Shown piece after piece: positions 1 through 10,092 of a stretch of DNA of 64,000 bases. Below the pieces are notes generated by a model, which worked only from the letters and a program-made list of their open reading frames with translations, was not told where the DNA came from and made no database searches. The DNA lies in assembly GCA_945872565.1 (NCBI GenBank), contig CAMBZN010000001.1, positions 96,223-160,222 of the forward strand, given 5' to 3'. This stretch comes from Chlamydia trachomatis (GTDB lineage: Bacteria; Chlamydiota; Chlamydiia; Chlamydiales; 2-12-FULL-49-11). The position numbers and the translations under genes were made by a program. How positions within the stretch are numbered: the stretch's first letter is position 1; every line of letters begins with the position of its first letter.

Positions 1-93
1 ACTTCAGGGTTGCTTGTCACTCTTCATTTTCTGTTGTTTCTTGCTTTGCTCAGAAAAAAAAGTCATGAGCGCAAACAGGAGGCAAAGCAGTGA
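1..93 (+). CDS. C-terminal fragment of a membrane protein (gene truncated by window start), possibly a YtgD-like ABC metal permease
   Basis: Frame 1 reads TSGLLVTLHFLLFLALLRKKSHERKQEAKQ* and ends at TGA overlapping the GTG start of dxr. The permease suggestion rests only on the ytg-dxr-rseP order in Chlamydiaceae. Confidence 0.4.
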   Translation, partial: TSGLLVTLHFLLFLALLRKKSHERKQEAKQ

Positions 94-1169
94 AGAACGT
101 TGCGGTATTTGGTTCAACAGGATGTGTGGGTAAAAAGACTCTAGAGGTCATTGATTGCTTCAAAGAGGAGCTTAAAGTAGCAGCGCTCTCTTGTTACTCT
201 AATACCCAACTTTTAAATGAGCAACGGGCCAAGTACGGTCCAAAAATGATTTACGTAGCCTCACAATCTAATGAACTTTCCATGGAAGAAATTGCAAGTC
301 ATCCAGATGTGGACATTTGTGTGTTTGCAATGGATGGATCAGAGGGAATTTTGGCAGCGTTTGCTGCAGCAAGTGCTGGAAAGCAGATTGCTTTAGCTAA
401 TAAAGAGATTCTTGCCTGTGCTGGAGAGGCGTTTATGACCCTTTGTCGAGAAAAAGGGGTAAAAGTTCTCCCCCTTGACAGCGAACATAGTGCATTAGAG
501 CAATGTTTGCTTGGAGAAAACATCCAAGATGTCCATCGATTGATTCTTACAGCATCTGGAGGACCATTTTTACAAGAGGCGCCTACATTTGAAAAGGCTT
601 TTACCCATCCAACCTATACATGTGGCAAAAAAGTTGCGGTGAATTGCTCTACTTTAATGAATAAAGGGCTCGAGGTGATTGAGGCAAAGCATCTTTTTAA
701 TATTAGTAGTGAAAAAATTGATGTGGTGATTCATCCAGAAAGTTTAGTGCATAGCTTTGTCTCTTTTAACGATGGCGTTGTCAAGGCACTTGTTGGAGAA
801 CCAGATATTAGACAGGCAATTCAATATGCACTTCTTGGCAAACAAAGAAAACGGGGAGTTGTTCCCCCTTTTTCATTTGACAGAGAGCTACATTTTTCAT
901 TCTATCCTAGAAGTGAAGGTCGCTTTCGATGTTTAAAACTATCTTTTGAGGCATTAAAGCAGGGAGGGGCCTATTGCGCCTACTTAAATGCTGCAAATGA
1001 AGTATTAGTTGAACGTTTTTGTAAGGGTAGTGTAAGCTGGACAGGGATAGGAGAAATATTAGAAGAATTAATGAATAGAAGTACAATTTCTAAAGATAGC
1101 TCTTTAGAGTCGGTGTTAGAGACAGATAAACAAGCACGAAAAGAGGCGGCTGATTTTTCAGCAAGGTAG
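90..1169 (+). CDS. dxr: 1-deoxy-D-xylulose 5-phosphate reductoisomerase
   Basis: MKNVAVFGSTGCVGKKTLEVI, LANKEILACAGE, LPLDSEHSA, ILTASGGPF, IHPESLVHSFV motifs of DXR/IspC; GTG start. Confidence 0.96.
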   Translation: MKNVAVFGSTGCVGKKTLEVIDCFKEELKVAALSCYSNTQLLNEQRAKYGPKMIYVASQSNELSMEEIASHPDVDICVFAMDGSEGILAAFAAASAGKQIALANKEILACAGEAFMTLCREKGVKVLPLDSEHSALEQCLLGENIQDVHRLILTASGGPFLQEAPTFEKAFTHPTYTCGKKVAVNCSTLMNKGLEVIEAKHLFNISSEKIDVVIHPESLVHSFVSFNDGVVKALVGEPDIRQAIQYALLGKQRKRGVVPPFSFDRELHFSFYPRSEGRFRCLKLSFEALKQGGAYCAYLNAANEVLVERFCKGSVSWTGIGEILEELMNRSTISKDSSLESVLETDKQARKEAADFSAR

Positions 1170-1173
1170 GAAT

Positions 1174-3018
1174 ATGAGTATAGCAAGTATTTTATTTGCA
1201 GTTTTTGGGTTAAGCTTTTTGATTTTTATTCATGAGCTTGGACATTATTTCATGGCCAAACGTGCAGGTATGAAGATTGAAGTTTTTAGCATCGGAATGG
1301 GTAAGCCGCTTTTCTTTTGGAACAAAAATGGGGTCAGGTGGCAAATATGTTATCTACTATTTGGCGGATTTGTGAAAATTGCTGGGATGGAGCCTGAGGA
1401 TGGAAAAGAGCCCTATCAAGTACAAGGGGGCTTTTATAGCAAAAAACCGATGGATCGATTGCTTGTTGCTGCTGCTGGTCCCTTTGTAAATATTGTCTTT
1501 GCAATGATCATATTTTCAGGGATCTATTTTGCTGGCGGACAGATGAAGCCGTTTTCTCAATATACGTCACTAATTGGAAAAGTAGATGAGCAGTCTGCGC
1601 TTTATTCTGAAGGAATACGAGATGGGGATCAAGTCATTTCTATCGACGAAAAACCCTATGAAGGGTTTCGTGATGTGGTAGTTCAAGGGATGCTCAAAAA
1701 TAAAGGGCAAGTTAATTTAAGGCTCAAGTCACAAGAAAATGGTATTGTAAACACAAAAGTTGCCTTGTATTCTCCTGATAAAGCTCTAGTTTCTGACATG
1801 TTTCCAAAAGAGTGGAAAAGTATGGGGATTCTCTCTGCAGCTTCTTATATTATCTCCGATGGATTTGATCCTCTTTCAGAAAAATATGCCCCACTAAAGG
1901 ATTCAACCATTAAAAAGGGGGACCGAATTGTTTACTTAGATGGAAATATTATTATTTCTGTTTCTCAACTAAGTGAAATTGTAAACAGTGATATTGCCCT
2001 TGTAACTGTCTTAAGAGATGGTAAAAAGGTTCACGAGCAGGTACCAAGGGTCCTTTTAGGGGATTTAAAATTAAGCGATAGTCAAAAGGATGAATTTGTC
2101 GACTACAAAAGGGAGATGGATTTAGATGGAGCAATTGCTAGCACTTATTTTATTCCTTTTTTAATTAGTGATGGACTTACAGTAAAAGAGGAGCTCTCTT
2201 TGATCGAAGAGACTAACCAAAACCACTTTTCTTTGCAAAAAGGGGACAAGATCCTAGCAGTTTCAGGGGTCAAAGTACACAATGCAAAAGAGTTTTTTGA
2301 TGCAGTGTCAGTGAGAAAATGCCTTATAATGGTAAGTAGCGTAACAGATCAAAAGACTTCATGGACAGAGTGCGACGGAGTCTTTTTTCAAAGTTTGGAT
2401 AAAAATGCAATTGCTGCTTTAGAAAATACCATCGGAGAGGAAGTCTCTTTAAAAGATTCAAACTATCGATTCTTAGAGCCGACAGAGCCTATTTTATATA
2501 AAAACTTCTTGGAAAAAAGTGATCCTCAGGCCTTAAAGACCCTGGAAGGATCGATGGATAAAGATGTGTATGCAAAAAAAATCGAGCAAAAGACCCTCTT
2601 TTCGGGACTTTTACTCAAAGATCAAAAAGTTGTGTACAATCCAGGACCATTTTTACAAGCAAAAGATGTGATAAATGACATCATTTTCAGCTTAAAAGGC
2701 GTTTTAACAGGATCTATAAGCCCCAAGCACATGTCAGGGCCGATAGGAATGGTCAAAATTGTTCATGATGGGTCAAAAAGTAGCATCGTCACTGGTTTAT
2801 ACTGGCTGGGCATGATCTCTTTAAATCTTGGGTTTATGAACCTTCTTCCCATACCCGTTTTAGATGGCGGACATATTTGCTTTACAATGTATGAGGTAGT
2901 CACTAAAAAACGGATCAAAGCAAAAACAATGCAGAGAATGGTTGTGCCATTTGTTGCTCTGCTGCTAGTTTTCTTTGCTTATGTCACATTTTACGATATG
3001 ATTAAAGTTTTTGGCTAA
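1174..3018 (+). CDS. rseP: RseP-family site-2 zinc metalloprotease (M50) with PDZ domains
   Basis: HELGHYFMAKRAG zinc-binding motif, PDZ-like segments, C-terminal NLLPIPVLDGGH. Confidence 0.93.
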   Translation: MSIASILFAVFGLSFLIFIHELGHYFMAKRAGMKIEVFSIGMGKPLFFWNKNGVRWQICYLLFGGFVKIAGMEPEDGKEPYQVQGGFYSKKPMDRLLVAAAGPFVNIVFAMIIFSGIYFAGGQMKPFSQYTSLIGKVDEQSALYSEGIRDGDQVISIDEKPYEGFRDVVVQGMLKNKGQVNLRLKSQENGIVNTKVALYSPDKALVSDMFPKEWKSMGILSAASYIISDGFDPLSEKYAPLKDSTIKKGDRIVYLDGNIIISVSQLSEIVNSDIALVTVLRDGKKVHEQVPRVLLGDLKLSDSQKDEFVDYKREMDLDGAIASTYFIPFLISDGLTVKEELSLIEETNQNHFSLQKGDKILAVSGVKVHNAKEFFDAVSVRKCLIMVSSVTDQKTSWTECDGVFFQSLDKNAIAALENTIGEEVSLKDSNYRFLEPTEPILYKNFLEKSDPQALKTLEGSMDKDVYAKKIEQKTLFSGLLLKDQKVVYNPGPFLQAKDVINDIIFSLKGVLTGSISPKHMSGPIGMVKIVHDGSKSSIVTGLYWLGMISLNLGFMNLLPIPVLDGGHICFTMYEVVTKKRIKAKTMQRMVVPFVALLLVFFAYVTFYDMIKVFG

Positions 3019-3129
3019 TAAACCTAAACATTTTGTGTAAAAGGGCGCGTTATAATTAACATTACTTTTTCTTCTCTTTAATTTAATTACAAAAAGTGAT
3101 AATTAATTAATTATATCCGTAGGCTTTGC

Positions 3130-5946
3130 ATGTATTCGTATAATAGGGCGCTAGTTTTGTTGTTTGTTCCTTTTACCTTGTCGGCTCTTCCATCTGGAGG
3201 TACTGTTACAGCAGGGGGGGCGGCGGTTGCAAGTTCTGGTGTTTCGGCAATAACTGTGACAACGCAAGCGGATGTGAACGTCATTAATTGGACCTCCTTT
3301 GATTTGGCTTCCGGTGAGAGCATTACATTTTCACGAACAGGGGCTAATTCTACAGATAAGTATCATGTTTTTAATAAGATTACAGGATCTGCAACTACTA
3401 TTTCTGGGGGGGTCTATTCTGGAAGTAATGGCGTTATTTATATAGTCAATCCAAATGGGGTGATTGTTGGCCCAGAAGGGACAATTGTTACTGGGGGAAT
3501 TTTTTTATCAGGACTACAATTATCTGGATCGTTTTTGCCTGATATTGATGGGACTTTTACAGGTTCTGGTACAGTTGTTGTTTCTGGAAATGTTACGGCA
3601 ACAGGGTATGATGCGATTTTTTTAGGCTATAGAATAGTAATTGATGCAACAAGCACTATTGTTGCACAAGATACTGTGGGGGTAGGGGCAGGATCGACAA
3701 TGCTTTTTAAACCCCTTGATGCGGAAAGAATTTATGTGCAAACAGCAGGGGTTGTCGATACTGGAACGGGAATTGATCATAGCGGTTCCATTAGTGCTTC
3801 TTCAGTGATGATGAAGGCCGATGGAAACATCTATTCACTTGCGATTAATCAAAATGGGATAATTAGAGCAACAAGTAGTATCTCTACTGGTGGGAGAATT
3901 AAGCTTGTTGCCGATCCTAAAGCAAACCTTAAGGGGTCTGTGGAAATGGCAGGGAGCATTTCACAAGCTTTCACAACTGCTGGCAATGGTCCTACAGTAG
4001 AGATTTATGGGACTACGGTGGCTCTTTTAGATGGTGCATCCATTAGTGTTAGTGGCGTTAGTGGGGGAAATGTAACCGTAGGGACAGATTTGATCTATCC
4101 TACAAACAATGTATATCTTGACAGTGGATCAACTATTACATCAATTGGATCCACTGGAAACGGAGGGGATGTGAGCCTTTATGGAGCCACTTCATTGTTG
4201 TATTTAGCCGCAACTGATGTTTCCTCTACTGCCGGAAATGGGGGAAACATTACCCTTACTAGCGGGGGATATCTTGGTATCAATGGGCTTGGAGATCTTC
4301 ATTCAATAAATGGTACCGGCGGGACGTTTACAGTTAACGGACCATTGATTAAGGTAGGGGGGGCCGGTAACGACGGGGGAAATTTTTCTCCGCCTGATTA
4401 TCTTTACATCGCATCGGATTCTATTTTTACAACGCCTTCTTTAGAAGGTATTTTAGAAACAGGAAATGTAGTGATTTCTGCCGTGGACATTGATGTAGAA
4501 ACTACCGATGTTACTTGGGCAAGTGGAAATGCCCTACGTTTGATTGCTCAAGATCAAATTGACATCTCAAAACTACTAACCATGACAGGGTCCAACCGTT
4601 CAGGTCAAAATGTGGTCACACTTTCTGCGCCTATCATACACATTAATTCCTCTTCAACAGTGGGCATACACCTAACTAGTGGGGATATTAGCATTAGTGG
4701 ATCCGATTCATTCCAGCTTCAGGGGTCAACCGATGGGGAGGCAATTGTCCAAACTGATAGTGGAGATATTGAGATAGAGTTTGGAAATCATTTTCGAATG
4801 AGAGGGGATGGTGGAGAGGCAAAGATAGAGGGTAGTTGCGTTTCAATCGATTCTTTAAGCGATGGTGTGGGGGATATTTCATTGCTTGGGGGCCCTTGTG
4901 GAACTTCGAAAATTGTTGCCTCAGAACTTGTACAAATTGGTGGAAGCTTTGCTCCCAATCATATGGAGATCATTGCTGGATCATCTGGCTCTAGTCTTGT
5001 GACAGGAATTTTTGGTGGGGCAGTTACTTCTACTACAAGGGGGAACCTAACCCTCCAGGGGGGCGGTGATGGAACAGGAAATATTGCATCAATAAGTGCT
5101 GCTTCCGGAGTTAGAAAAGATGTGACTTTGGATCTTGCTTCCCTTTTTGTAACTGCAGGGGCGCAAGGAACAAATAACAGCGCAAAAATAATTGATCTTT
5201 CAAATGATGGGGTAATTACAATTACTGCCGCAAGGGATATTGAGTTAAACGGGGGTGGGTTGGAAACAACAGGCTCTGTAGCAGAGATCATAGGTAAAGA
5301 GGTGTTTATTGATGCGGGGGAAGATGTAGAGCTTCGTGGAGGTCATGGAAATAGTGCTCATGCAGCTATTTATGGCTATAATGGGGTAACTATAGACTCT
5401 GTTTCACATATTATTATGACAAGCGGTAATGCGGCCCATACCCATTCAAGAGTAGAGGCGAGTATGGGGGATATTACCTTTACTGCTGGCGGTAATATTT
5501 CCATGGATACGGGAGATTCTATCCATTCTGATACATTGGTTACAACTGGTAATGGAACAGTTGCAATTACAGCAGGTGAAAACATTACCCTTAGTGGAGA
5601 CTGTACTCTTCCCAATCTCTCATATATTTATTCTGATGGGCAAGAAGGGAATCTTAGACTAAATGCTGGGGGAGCAATCAACAGGCAAGGAAACACAAGT
5701 ATCGATGCAATGGGGTCTGGGGAGTTTACTTATCTCTCAGGTAGTTACACTAATGCCACCTGCCCAGATATTGCCGTCGCAGCACCGGTTTCGGCAAGTG
5801 TCATTGCGCCTGTCTTACCTAGTTACTATAATTATGATGGAATGTACGAATTGTTCTATAGAATGAATACCTTTAGTGTTTATGACTGGTACCTCTTCCA
5901 CAGTAACGATTTTTGGCTAAAGCATACTTACATATCACCTAATTAA
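3130..5946 (+). CDS. Haemagglutination-activity (TPS) domain protein, filamentous haemagglutinin-like exoprotein
   Basis: Signal-like N-terminus followed by NVINWTSFDLASGESITFSR...VYSGSNGVIYIVNPNGVIVGPEGTIVTGG, typical of TpsA N-terminal domains; long Gly/Ser/Thr-rich beta-helix-like repeats. Confidence 0.85.
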   Translation: MYSYNRALVLLFVPFTLSALPSGGTVTAGGAAVASSGVSAITVTTQADVNVINWTSFDLASGESITFSRTGANSTDKYHVFNKITGSATTISGGVYSGSNGVIYIVNPNGVIVGPEGTIVTGGIFLSGLQLSGSFLPDIDGTFTGSGTVVVSGNVTATGYDAIFLGYRIVIDATSTIVAQDTVGVGAGSTMLFKPLDAERIYVQTAGVVDTGTGIDHSGSISASSVMMKADGNIYSLAINQNGIIRATSSISTGGRIKLVADPKANLKGSVEMAGSISQAFTTAGNGPTVEIYGTTVALLDGASISVSGVSGGNVTVGTDLIYPTNNVYLDSGSTITSIGSTGNGGDVSLYGATSLLYLAATDVSSTAGNGGNITLTSGGYLGINGLGDLHSINGTGGTFTVNGPLIKVGGAGNDGGNFSPPDYLYIASDSIFTTPSLEGILETGNVVISAVDIDVETTDVTWASGNALRLIAQDQIDISKLLTMTGSNRSGQNVVTLSAPIIHINSSSTVGIHLTSGDISISGSDSFQLQGSTDGEAIVQTDSGDIEIEFGNHFRMRGDGGEAKIEGSCVSIDSLSDGVGDISLLGGPCGTSKIVASELVQIGGSFAPNHMEIIAGSSGSSLVTGIFGGAVTSTTRGNLTLQGGGDGTGNIASISAASGVRKDVTLDLASLFVTAGAQGTNNSAKIIDLSNDGVITITAARDIELNGGGLETTGSVAEIIGKEVFIDAGEDVELRGGHGNSAHAAIYGYNGVTIDSVSHIIMTSGNAAHTHSRVEASMGDITFTAGGNISMDTGDSIHSDTLVTTGNGTVAITAGENITLSGDCTLPNLSYIYSDGQEGNLRLNAGGAINRQGNTSIDAMGSGEFTYLSGSYTNATCPDIAVAAPVSASVIAPVLPSYYNYDGMYELFYRMNTFSVYDWYLFHSNDFWLKHTYISPN

Positions 5947-6090
5947 TGCTGCAAACAGTCTTTCAACAGGCAATTAAACCATAAACCACTAATAGTTAGT
6001 GCTTAAATTAATTTATATAACTATTGAACTATTTTATCATCGATTTTTAAATAAATTTATGTTATAATTATATTATAATTAGGTGGTTTT

Positions 6091-6729
6091 ATGAGTTTAT
6101 GTGTGATGCAGGAATCTTATGCGGCAGAAAAGCGTAGCTTTATTTTAGATGGGCAAGCGTATCATCTTTACAAAAATGAGTTTGAATCTATTACATTTCC
6201 GCAGTCTTATGTGTTGCACAAAGATCCTACACTTGCGGGAGCACAAATTGATAGTTTAAGAAAAACAGACGAGGTATTTAACAGAGTGCTTAAACAGCTG
6301 ATCAGCACCGAGCGAGTTCGATATTTTAATGATAGAGATAGGAATCAAACAATTGTTACCATTGAAGATGGAGTTTGTAAACAAATAGGGCTGGGTAAAG
6401 AGGGCTCCTTAATTGAAAAAATGGAGAAAGGTCTATATATTTTTGTGATAAAAGATAACAAAATATATGCAGCGCTAAAGAAAGGGACAGAAACAGGGAA
6501 GATCCAACATTCTAGTTTTTTCTCTGGTGAGAATGTACAGTCGGCAGGGAAAATAAAAATAGATGAAAATGGTTGTATTACTATGATCAATAGATACTCT
6601 GGTCATTATAAACCAACACTTGCGCATCTTAATGTCGCAAAAAAATTATTGAAAAGTATGAGTGGACTAAAAATGACTAACATATTTCAAAAAACTGTTA
6701 AACTGGTTCAAACCTTAATCAAGCGCTAA
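6091..6729 (+). CDS. Hypothetical protein with C-terminal HSSF...SGHYKP motif
   Basis: 212-aa ORF; contains KIQHSSFFSGENVQSAGKIKIDENGCITMINRYSGHYKP. Confidence 0.7.
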   Translation: MSLCVMQESYAAEKRSFILDGQAYHLYKNEFESITFPQSYVLHKDPTLAGAQIDSLRKTDEVFNRVLKQLISTERVRYFNDRDRNQTIVTIEDGVCKQIGLGKEGSLIEKMEKGLYIFVIKDNKIYAALKKGTETGKIQHSSFFSGENVQSAGKIKIDENGCITMINRYSGHYKPTLAHLNVAKKLLKSMSGLKMTNIFQKTVKLVQTLIKR

Positions 6730-6734
6730 AATGT

Positions 6735-7460
6735 TCAGTCTCCATGAAAATCAGAGTCGTGGGGAATAGAAGGGTGGTTGCTCCACCAGGCTCTTTCCCA
6801 GTCGATTGTGCCCTGGCGAAGGGGGCCTACGCCATGAAATCCAAGATCAAGACACGCAGGGTTTTTTGAATACGTGCACAATGCCTCAAGTACATTGTTT
6901 ACATCATGATCTTTAAAACCGTAAATTGTTTTGAGAAGATCGTAAAGTAGCTGTCCGATCCGCCTTGCCTTTTCTGCAGCTTCGCTCCCATAAGTTATCA
7001 AATCAAGATCCATTGTAAATAATTCTCCAACAATAGAAATCGTTGGAAATATTCGGGTTAAAGAACGATCTTTAAAGTTGCTAAGCGTCATCAAATAGAT
7101 TGTTCGATTTAGTGGGAGAGTTGTTTGAATTGGGCTATTTTTCCCTTCACGGTTGCAATTTGCTAGGGTGTAACATACAAAATCTCTATTCTTTATCCTT
7201 ATTATTTGAAAAAAAATCACTGTTACAAGGGGTGCTTTTTTTCTAAAAGTATTTTTTTTAAAACCAAATACGCCGTCTAACTCAAGAGTTTCCATCGCTT
7301 GTGTTGTATAGGCTGTGGGGCCAAAACGTCCTTCTGCAAAATGGGGTCCATATTTTTCTAAAAGTGTGGGAAAGTTAGGAAAATTCTTATTACGGAATTT
7401 AATTGGAGGTAAAAAAGTACCAGAAACTATAGTTGCACTAGATGGAACTTGGGATATCAT
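6735..7460 (-). CDS. Hypothetical protein
   Basis: 241-aa ORF with no competing long ORF; no recognised domain. Confidence 0.6.
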   Translation of the reverse strand: MISQVPSSATIVSGTFLPPIKFRNKNFPNFPTLLEKYGPHFAEGRFGPTAYTTQAMETLELDGVFGFKKNTFRKKAPLVTVIFFQIIRIKNRDFVCYTLANCNREGKNSPIQTTLPLNRTIYLMTLSNFKDRSLTRIFPTISIVGELFTMDLDLITYGSEAAEKARRIGQLLYDLLKTIYGFKDHDVNNVLEALCTYSKNPACLDLGFHGVGPLRQGTIDWERAWWSNHPSIPHDSDFHGD

Positions 7461-7543
7461 AAAAAATCTCTTTTTTAAAAAAAGAGAATAATCATAGTAT
7501 TAGTGGATTTATCATTCAATATCTATTAATTAATTAAGAAAAG

Positions 7544-7573
7544 TGGAGTGGGAATCCGTTGTTTCCCACTCCA
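7544..7573 (-). terminator. Hairpin terminator of the hrcA-grpE-dnaK operon
   Basis: Perfect 11-bp inverted repeat TGGAGTGGGAA / TTCCCACTCCA with 8-nt loop, just after the dnaK stop; followed on the minus strand by CTTTTCTTAA. Confidence 0.7.
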
Positions 7574-7583
7574 TGCTTTCTAG

Positions 7584-9524
7584 CTAGTCTTTGATCTCTT
7601 CAACATCTGCATCTTCGATGTCTTCAGGTTTTGTTCCGCCATTTGTATTTTGATGGGTGTAGCTGCGCTGTTTTTTCGCTTCTCCTTCTGCATTTTGTGC
7701 ATCTGGTTCTGCTTGAGCGCTTTGCATAGACTCACCAATTTTTTGGATCACCTGATTGAGAGCATCTTTGGCTGTTTTAATCCGATCTGTATTATCAGAG
7801 GTAAGAGCTTCTTTTGCAGCAACGATTTTTTCTTCGATCTCTGTCTTTACTTCTGCAGGTATTTTTTCTGCATAGTCTTTTAGAGATTTTTCAGATCTAA
7901 AGATAAGAGCGTCTGTCTCATTTTTTAAATCGATCTTTTCACGTGCTTGTTTATCAGACTCTTTATGCGCCTCTGCATCATTTACAGCTTTATTAATCTC
8001 AGCTTCAGTTAATCCTGAAGAAGCTTCAATGCGAATTTTTTGCTCTTTTCCGGACTGCTTATCTTTTGCAGATACATGCAAGATACCATCAGCATCGATA
8101 TCAAAAGCAACCTCAATTTGAGGTACCCCTCGTGGTGCTGGAGGAATATCAGAAAGATCAAAATTACCAATCTTTTTGTTATCAGCGGCCATTCCACGCT
8201 CACCTTGAAGAACAGCAATGGTTACTGCAGGCTGATTATCAGCTGCTGTAGAAAACACTTGTTTTTTCGAAGTAGGGATGGTTGTATTTCTCTCAATGAC
8301 TTTTGTCATGACTCCGCCTAGAGTCTCAATCCCTAATGAAAGGGGAACAACATCAAGTAAAAGAACATCTTTTACATCACCTGTTAGAACAGCTCCTTGA
8401 ATTGCGGCCCCAAGTGCTACCACTTCGTCAGGATTCACCCCTTTATGAGGCTCTTTTCCAAAGATTGCTTTTACTTTTTCTTGTACCATAGGCATACGAG
8501 TCATACCGCCTACCAAAATCACCTCATCAATATCTGCTACAGATACGCCAGCATCCTTCATTGCTTTAAGGCACGGTTCTTTTGTTTTTTCAACTAAATC
8601 GGCAGCAAGACTCTCATACTTTGCTCTTGATAGAGTAAGGTTTAAGTGTTTTGGACCATCGCTGCTCATAGTAATAAAAGGCTGATTGATCTCGGTAGAC
8701 GGTGTTCCGGAAAGTTCAATTTTTGCTTTTTCTGAAGCATCGCGAAGCCTTTGAAGGGCCATTTTGTCAGCAGATAAGTCAATGCCAGTTTCTTTTTTAA
8801 ACTCATCTAATATCCACCGCATGATTACGTTATCAAAGTCATCACCACCAAGATGGGTGTCACCGTTTGTAGCAAGAACTTCAAATACGCCATCACCGAT
8901 TTCTAGAATTGAGACGTCAAAAGTACCGCCTCCTAAATCATAAACGGCAATTTTTTGGTCTTTACCTTTTTTATCAAAACCATAGGATAATGCAGCAGCA
9001 GTTGGTTCGTTGATAATACGACGAACGTTTAAACCTGCAATTCTTCCGGCATCTTTTGTCGATTGCCTTTGGGAATCGTTAAAGTAAGCAGGAACAGTGA
9101 TTACTGCCTCTGTTACTTCTTCACCAAGGTACTCCTCGGCAGTTTGTTTCATTTTTGTTAATACCGCAGCACCGATTTCCTCTGGGCTGTAGGTCTTGTC
9201 ACCAATTTTAATAGCAACTTTTCCACCGCTTCCTTCTACAATTTTGTAAGGAACTGTAGAAATTTCGTTTTTCACTTCGCTATACATCCTGCCGATGAAT
9301 CTTTTTGCTGAAAAAATGGTATTTTCAGGGTTTGTTACAGCTTGACGTTTTGCTGGTACACCAATTAGTCGCTCTAAACCTTTAAATGCAACAATGGAAG
9401 GAGTTGTTCTTGATCCTTCTGCGTTTGTGATTACTTTGCCATCTTTACCTTCCATGATTGCAACACATGAGTTAGTTGTACCAAGGTCGATGCCGATGAT
9501 TTTTGTACTTTTTTTCTTTGTCAT
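7584..9524 (-). CDS. dnaK: Molecular chaperone DnaK (Hsp70)
   Basis: [56 protein letters not shown]. Start set at MTKKKS; the longer ORF start overlaps grpE. Confidence 0.98.
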   Translation of the reverse strand: MTKKKSTKIIGIDLGTTNSCVAIMEGKDGKVITNAEGSRTTPSIVAFKGLERLIGVPAKRQAVTNPENTIFSAKRFIGRMYSEVKNEISTVPYKIVEGSGGKVAIKIGDKTYSPEEIGAAVLTKMKQTAEEYLGEEVTEAVITVPAYFNDSQRQSTKDAGRIAGLNVRRIINEPTAAALSYGFDKKGKDQKIAVYDLGGGTFDVSILEIGDGVFEVLATNGDTHLGGDDFDNVIMRWILDEFKKETGIDLSADKMALQRLRDASEKAKIELSGTPSTEINQPFITMSSDGPKHLNLTLSRAKYESLAADLVEKTKEPCLKAMKDAGVSVADIDEVILVGGMTRMPMVQEKVKAIFGKEPHKGVNPDEVVALGAAIQGAVLTGDVKDVLLLDVVPLSLGIETLGGVMTKVIERNTTIPTSKKQVFSTAADNQPAVTIAVLQGERGMAADNKKIGNFDLSDIPPAPRGVPQIEVAFDIDADGILHVSAKDKQSGKEQKIRIEASSGLTEAEINKAVNDAEAHKESDKQAREKIDLKNETDALIFRSEKSLKDYAEKIPAEVKTEIEEKIVAAKEALTSDNTDRIKTAKDALNQVIQKIGESMQSAQAEPDAQNAEGEAKKQRSYTHQNTNGGTKPEDIEDADVEEIKD

Positions 9525-9549
9525 AGTTTTTATCCTTTTTTTATTTTTT

Positions 9550-10092
9550 TTATTCTTCTTGAGATACTTTTTGTGCAACTTTTACCCTTGCAACTCTAAT
9601 GACACGCCTGTCATCTTTGTATCCTTTCATTAATTCTTCAATCACAGTTCCTTCTTCAAACTCATCTGTTGCAACCATTTCAATTGCTTCATGATAAGTA
9701 GGGTCAAAAGGTTTGCCTTTGCTTTCAAATGATACAATCCCGTGATTTTCTAATGCTGATTTAAATTGGTTTAGGATCATTTTAAATCCTGTTGCCCAAT
9801 TTTTCATCTCCGGGGAAAGATTGTCTGTGAAAGATAGAGCACCCTCTAAACTATCGATAGGGCCTAACATATCCTCGACTAAGTTATTTACCGAATAGGC
9901 AATTAATTCCTGTCTTTCATGCATTAAACGCTTTTTTGTATTTTCCATTTCAGCAAGGGATCTAAAATATTTATCCTTAAAATCAGCGGCCTCTTGTGTT
10001 TTTTGAACAAGTTGCTCTTGAATTAACTCTGCCGGAGTGATGATTTTTTCTTCTTCTTTATGTTCTTCTTTATGTTCTTCTTTTTTACTCAT
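9550..10092 (-). CDS. grpE: Nucleotide exchange factor GrpE
   Basis: [23 protein letters not shown]...[13 protein letters not shown]...[12 protein letters not shown]; position between hrcA and dnaK. Confidence 0.95.
   Translation of the reverse strand: MSKKEEHKEEHKEEEKIITPAELIQEQLVQKTQEAADFKDKYFRSLAEMENTKKRLMHERQELIAYSVNNLVEDMLGPIDSLEGALSFTDNLSPEMKNWATGFKMILNQFKSALENHGIVSFESKGKPFDPTYHEAIEMVATDEFEEGTVIEELMKGYKDDRRVIRVARVKVAQKVSQEE

Noticed and set aside
8040-8321. ORFs antisense to dnaK (8040-8321, 8066-8251, 8397-8597, 7650-7883)
   Set aside because: dnaK is unambiguous on the minus strand; these are shadow ORFs.
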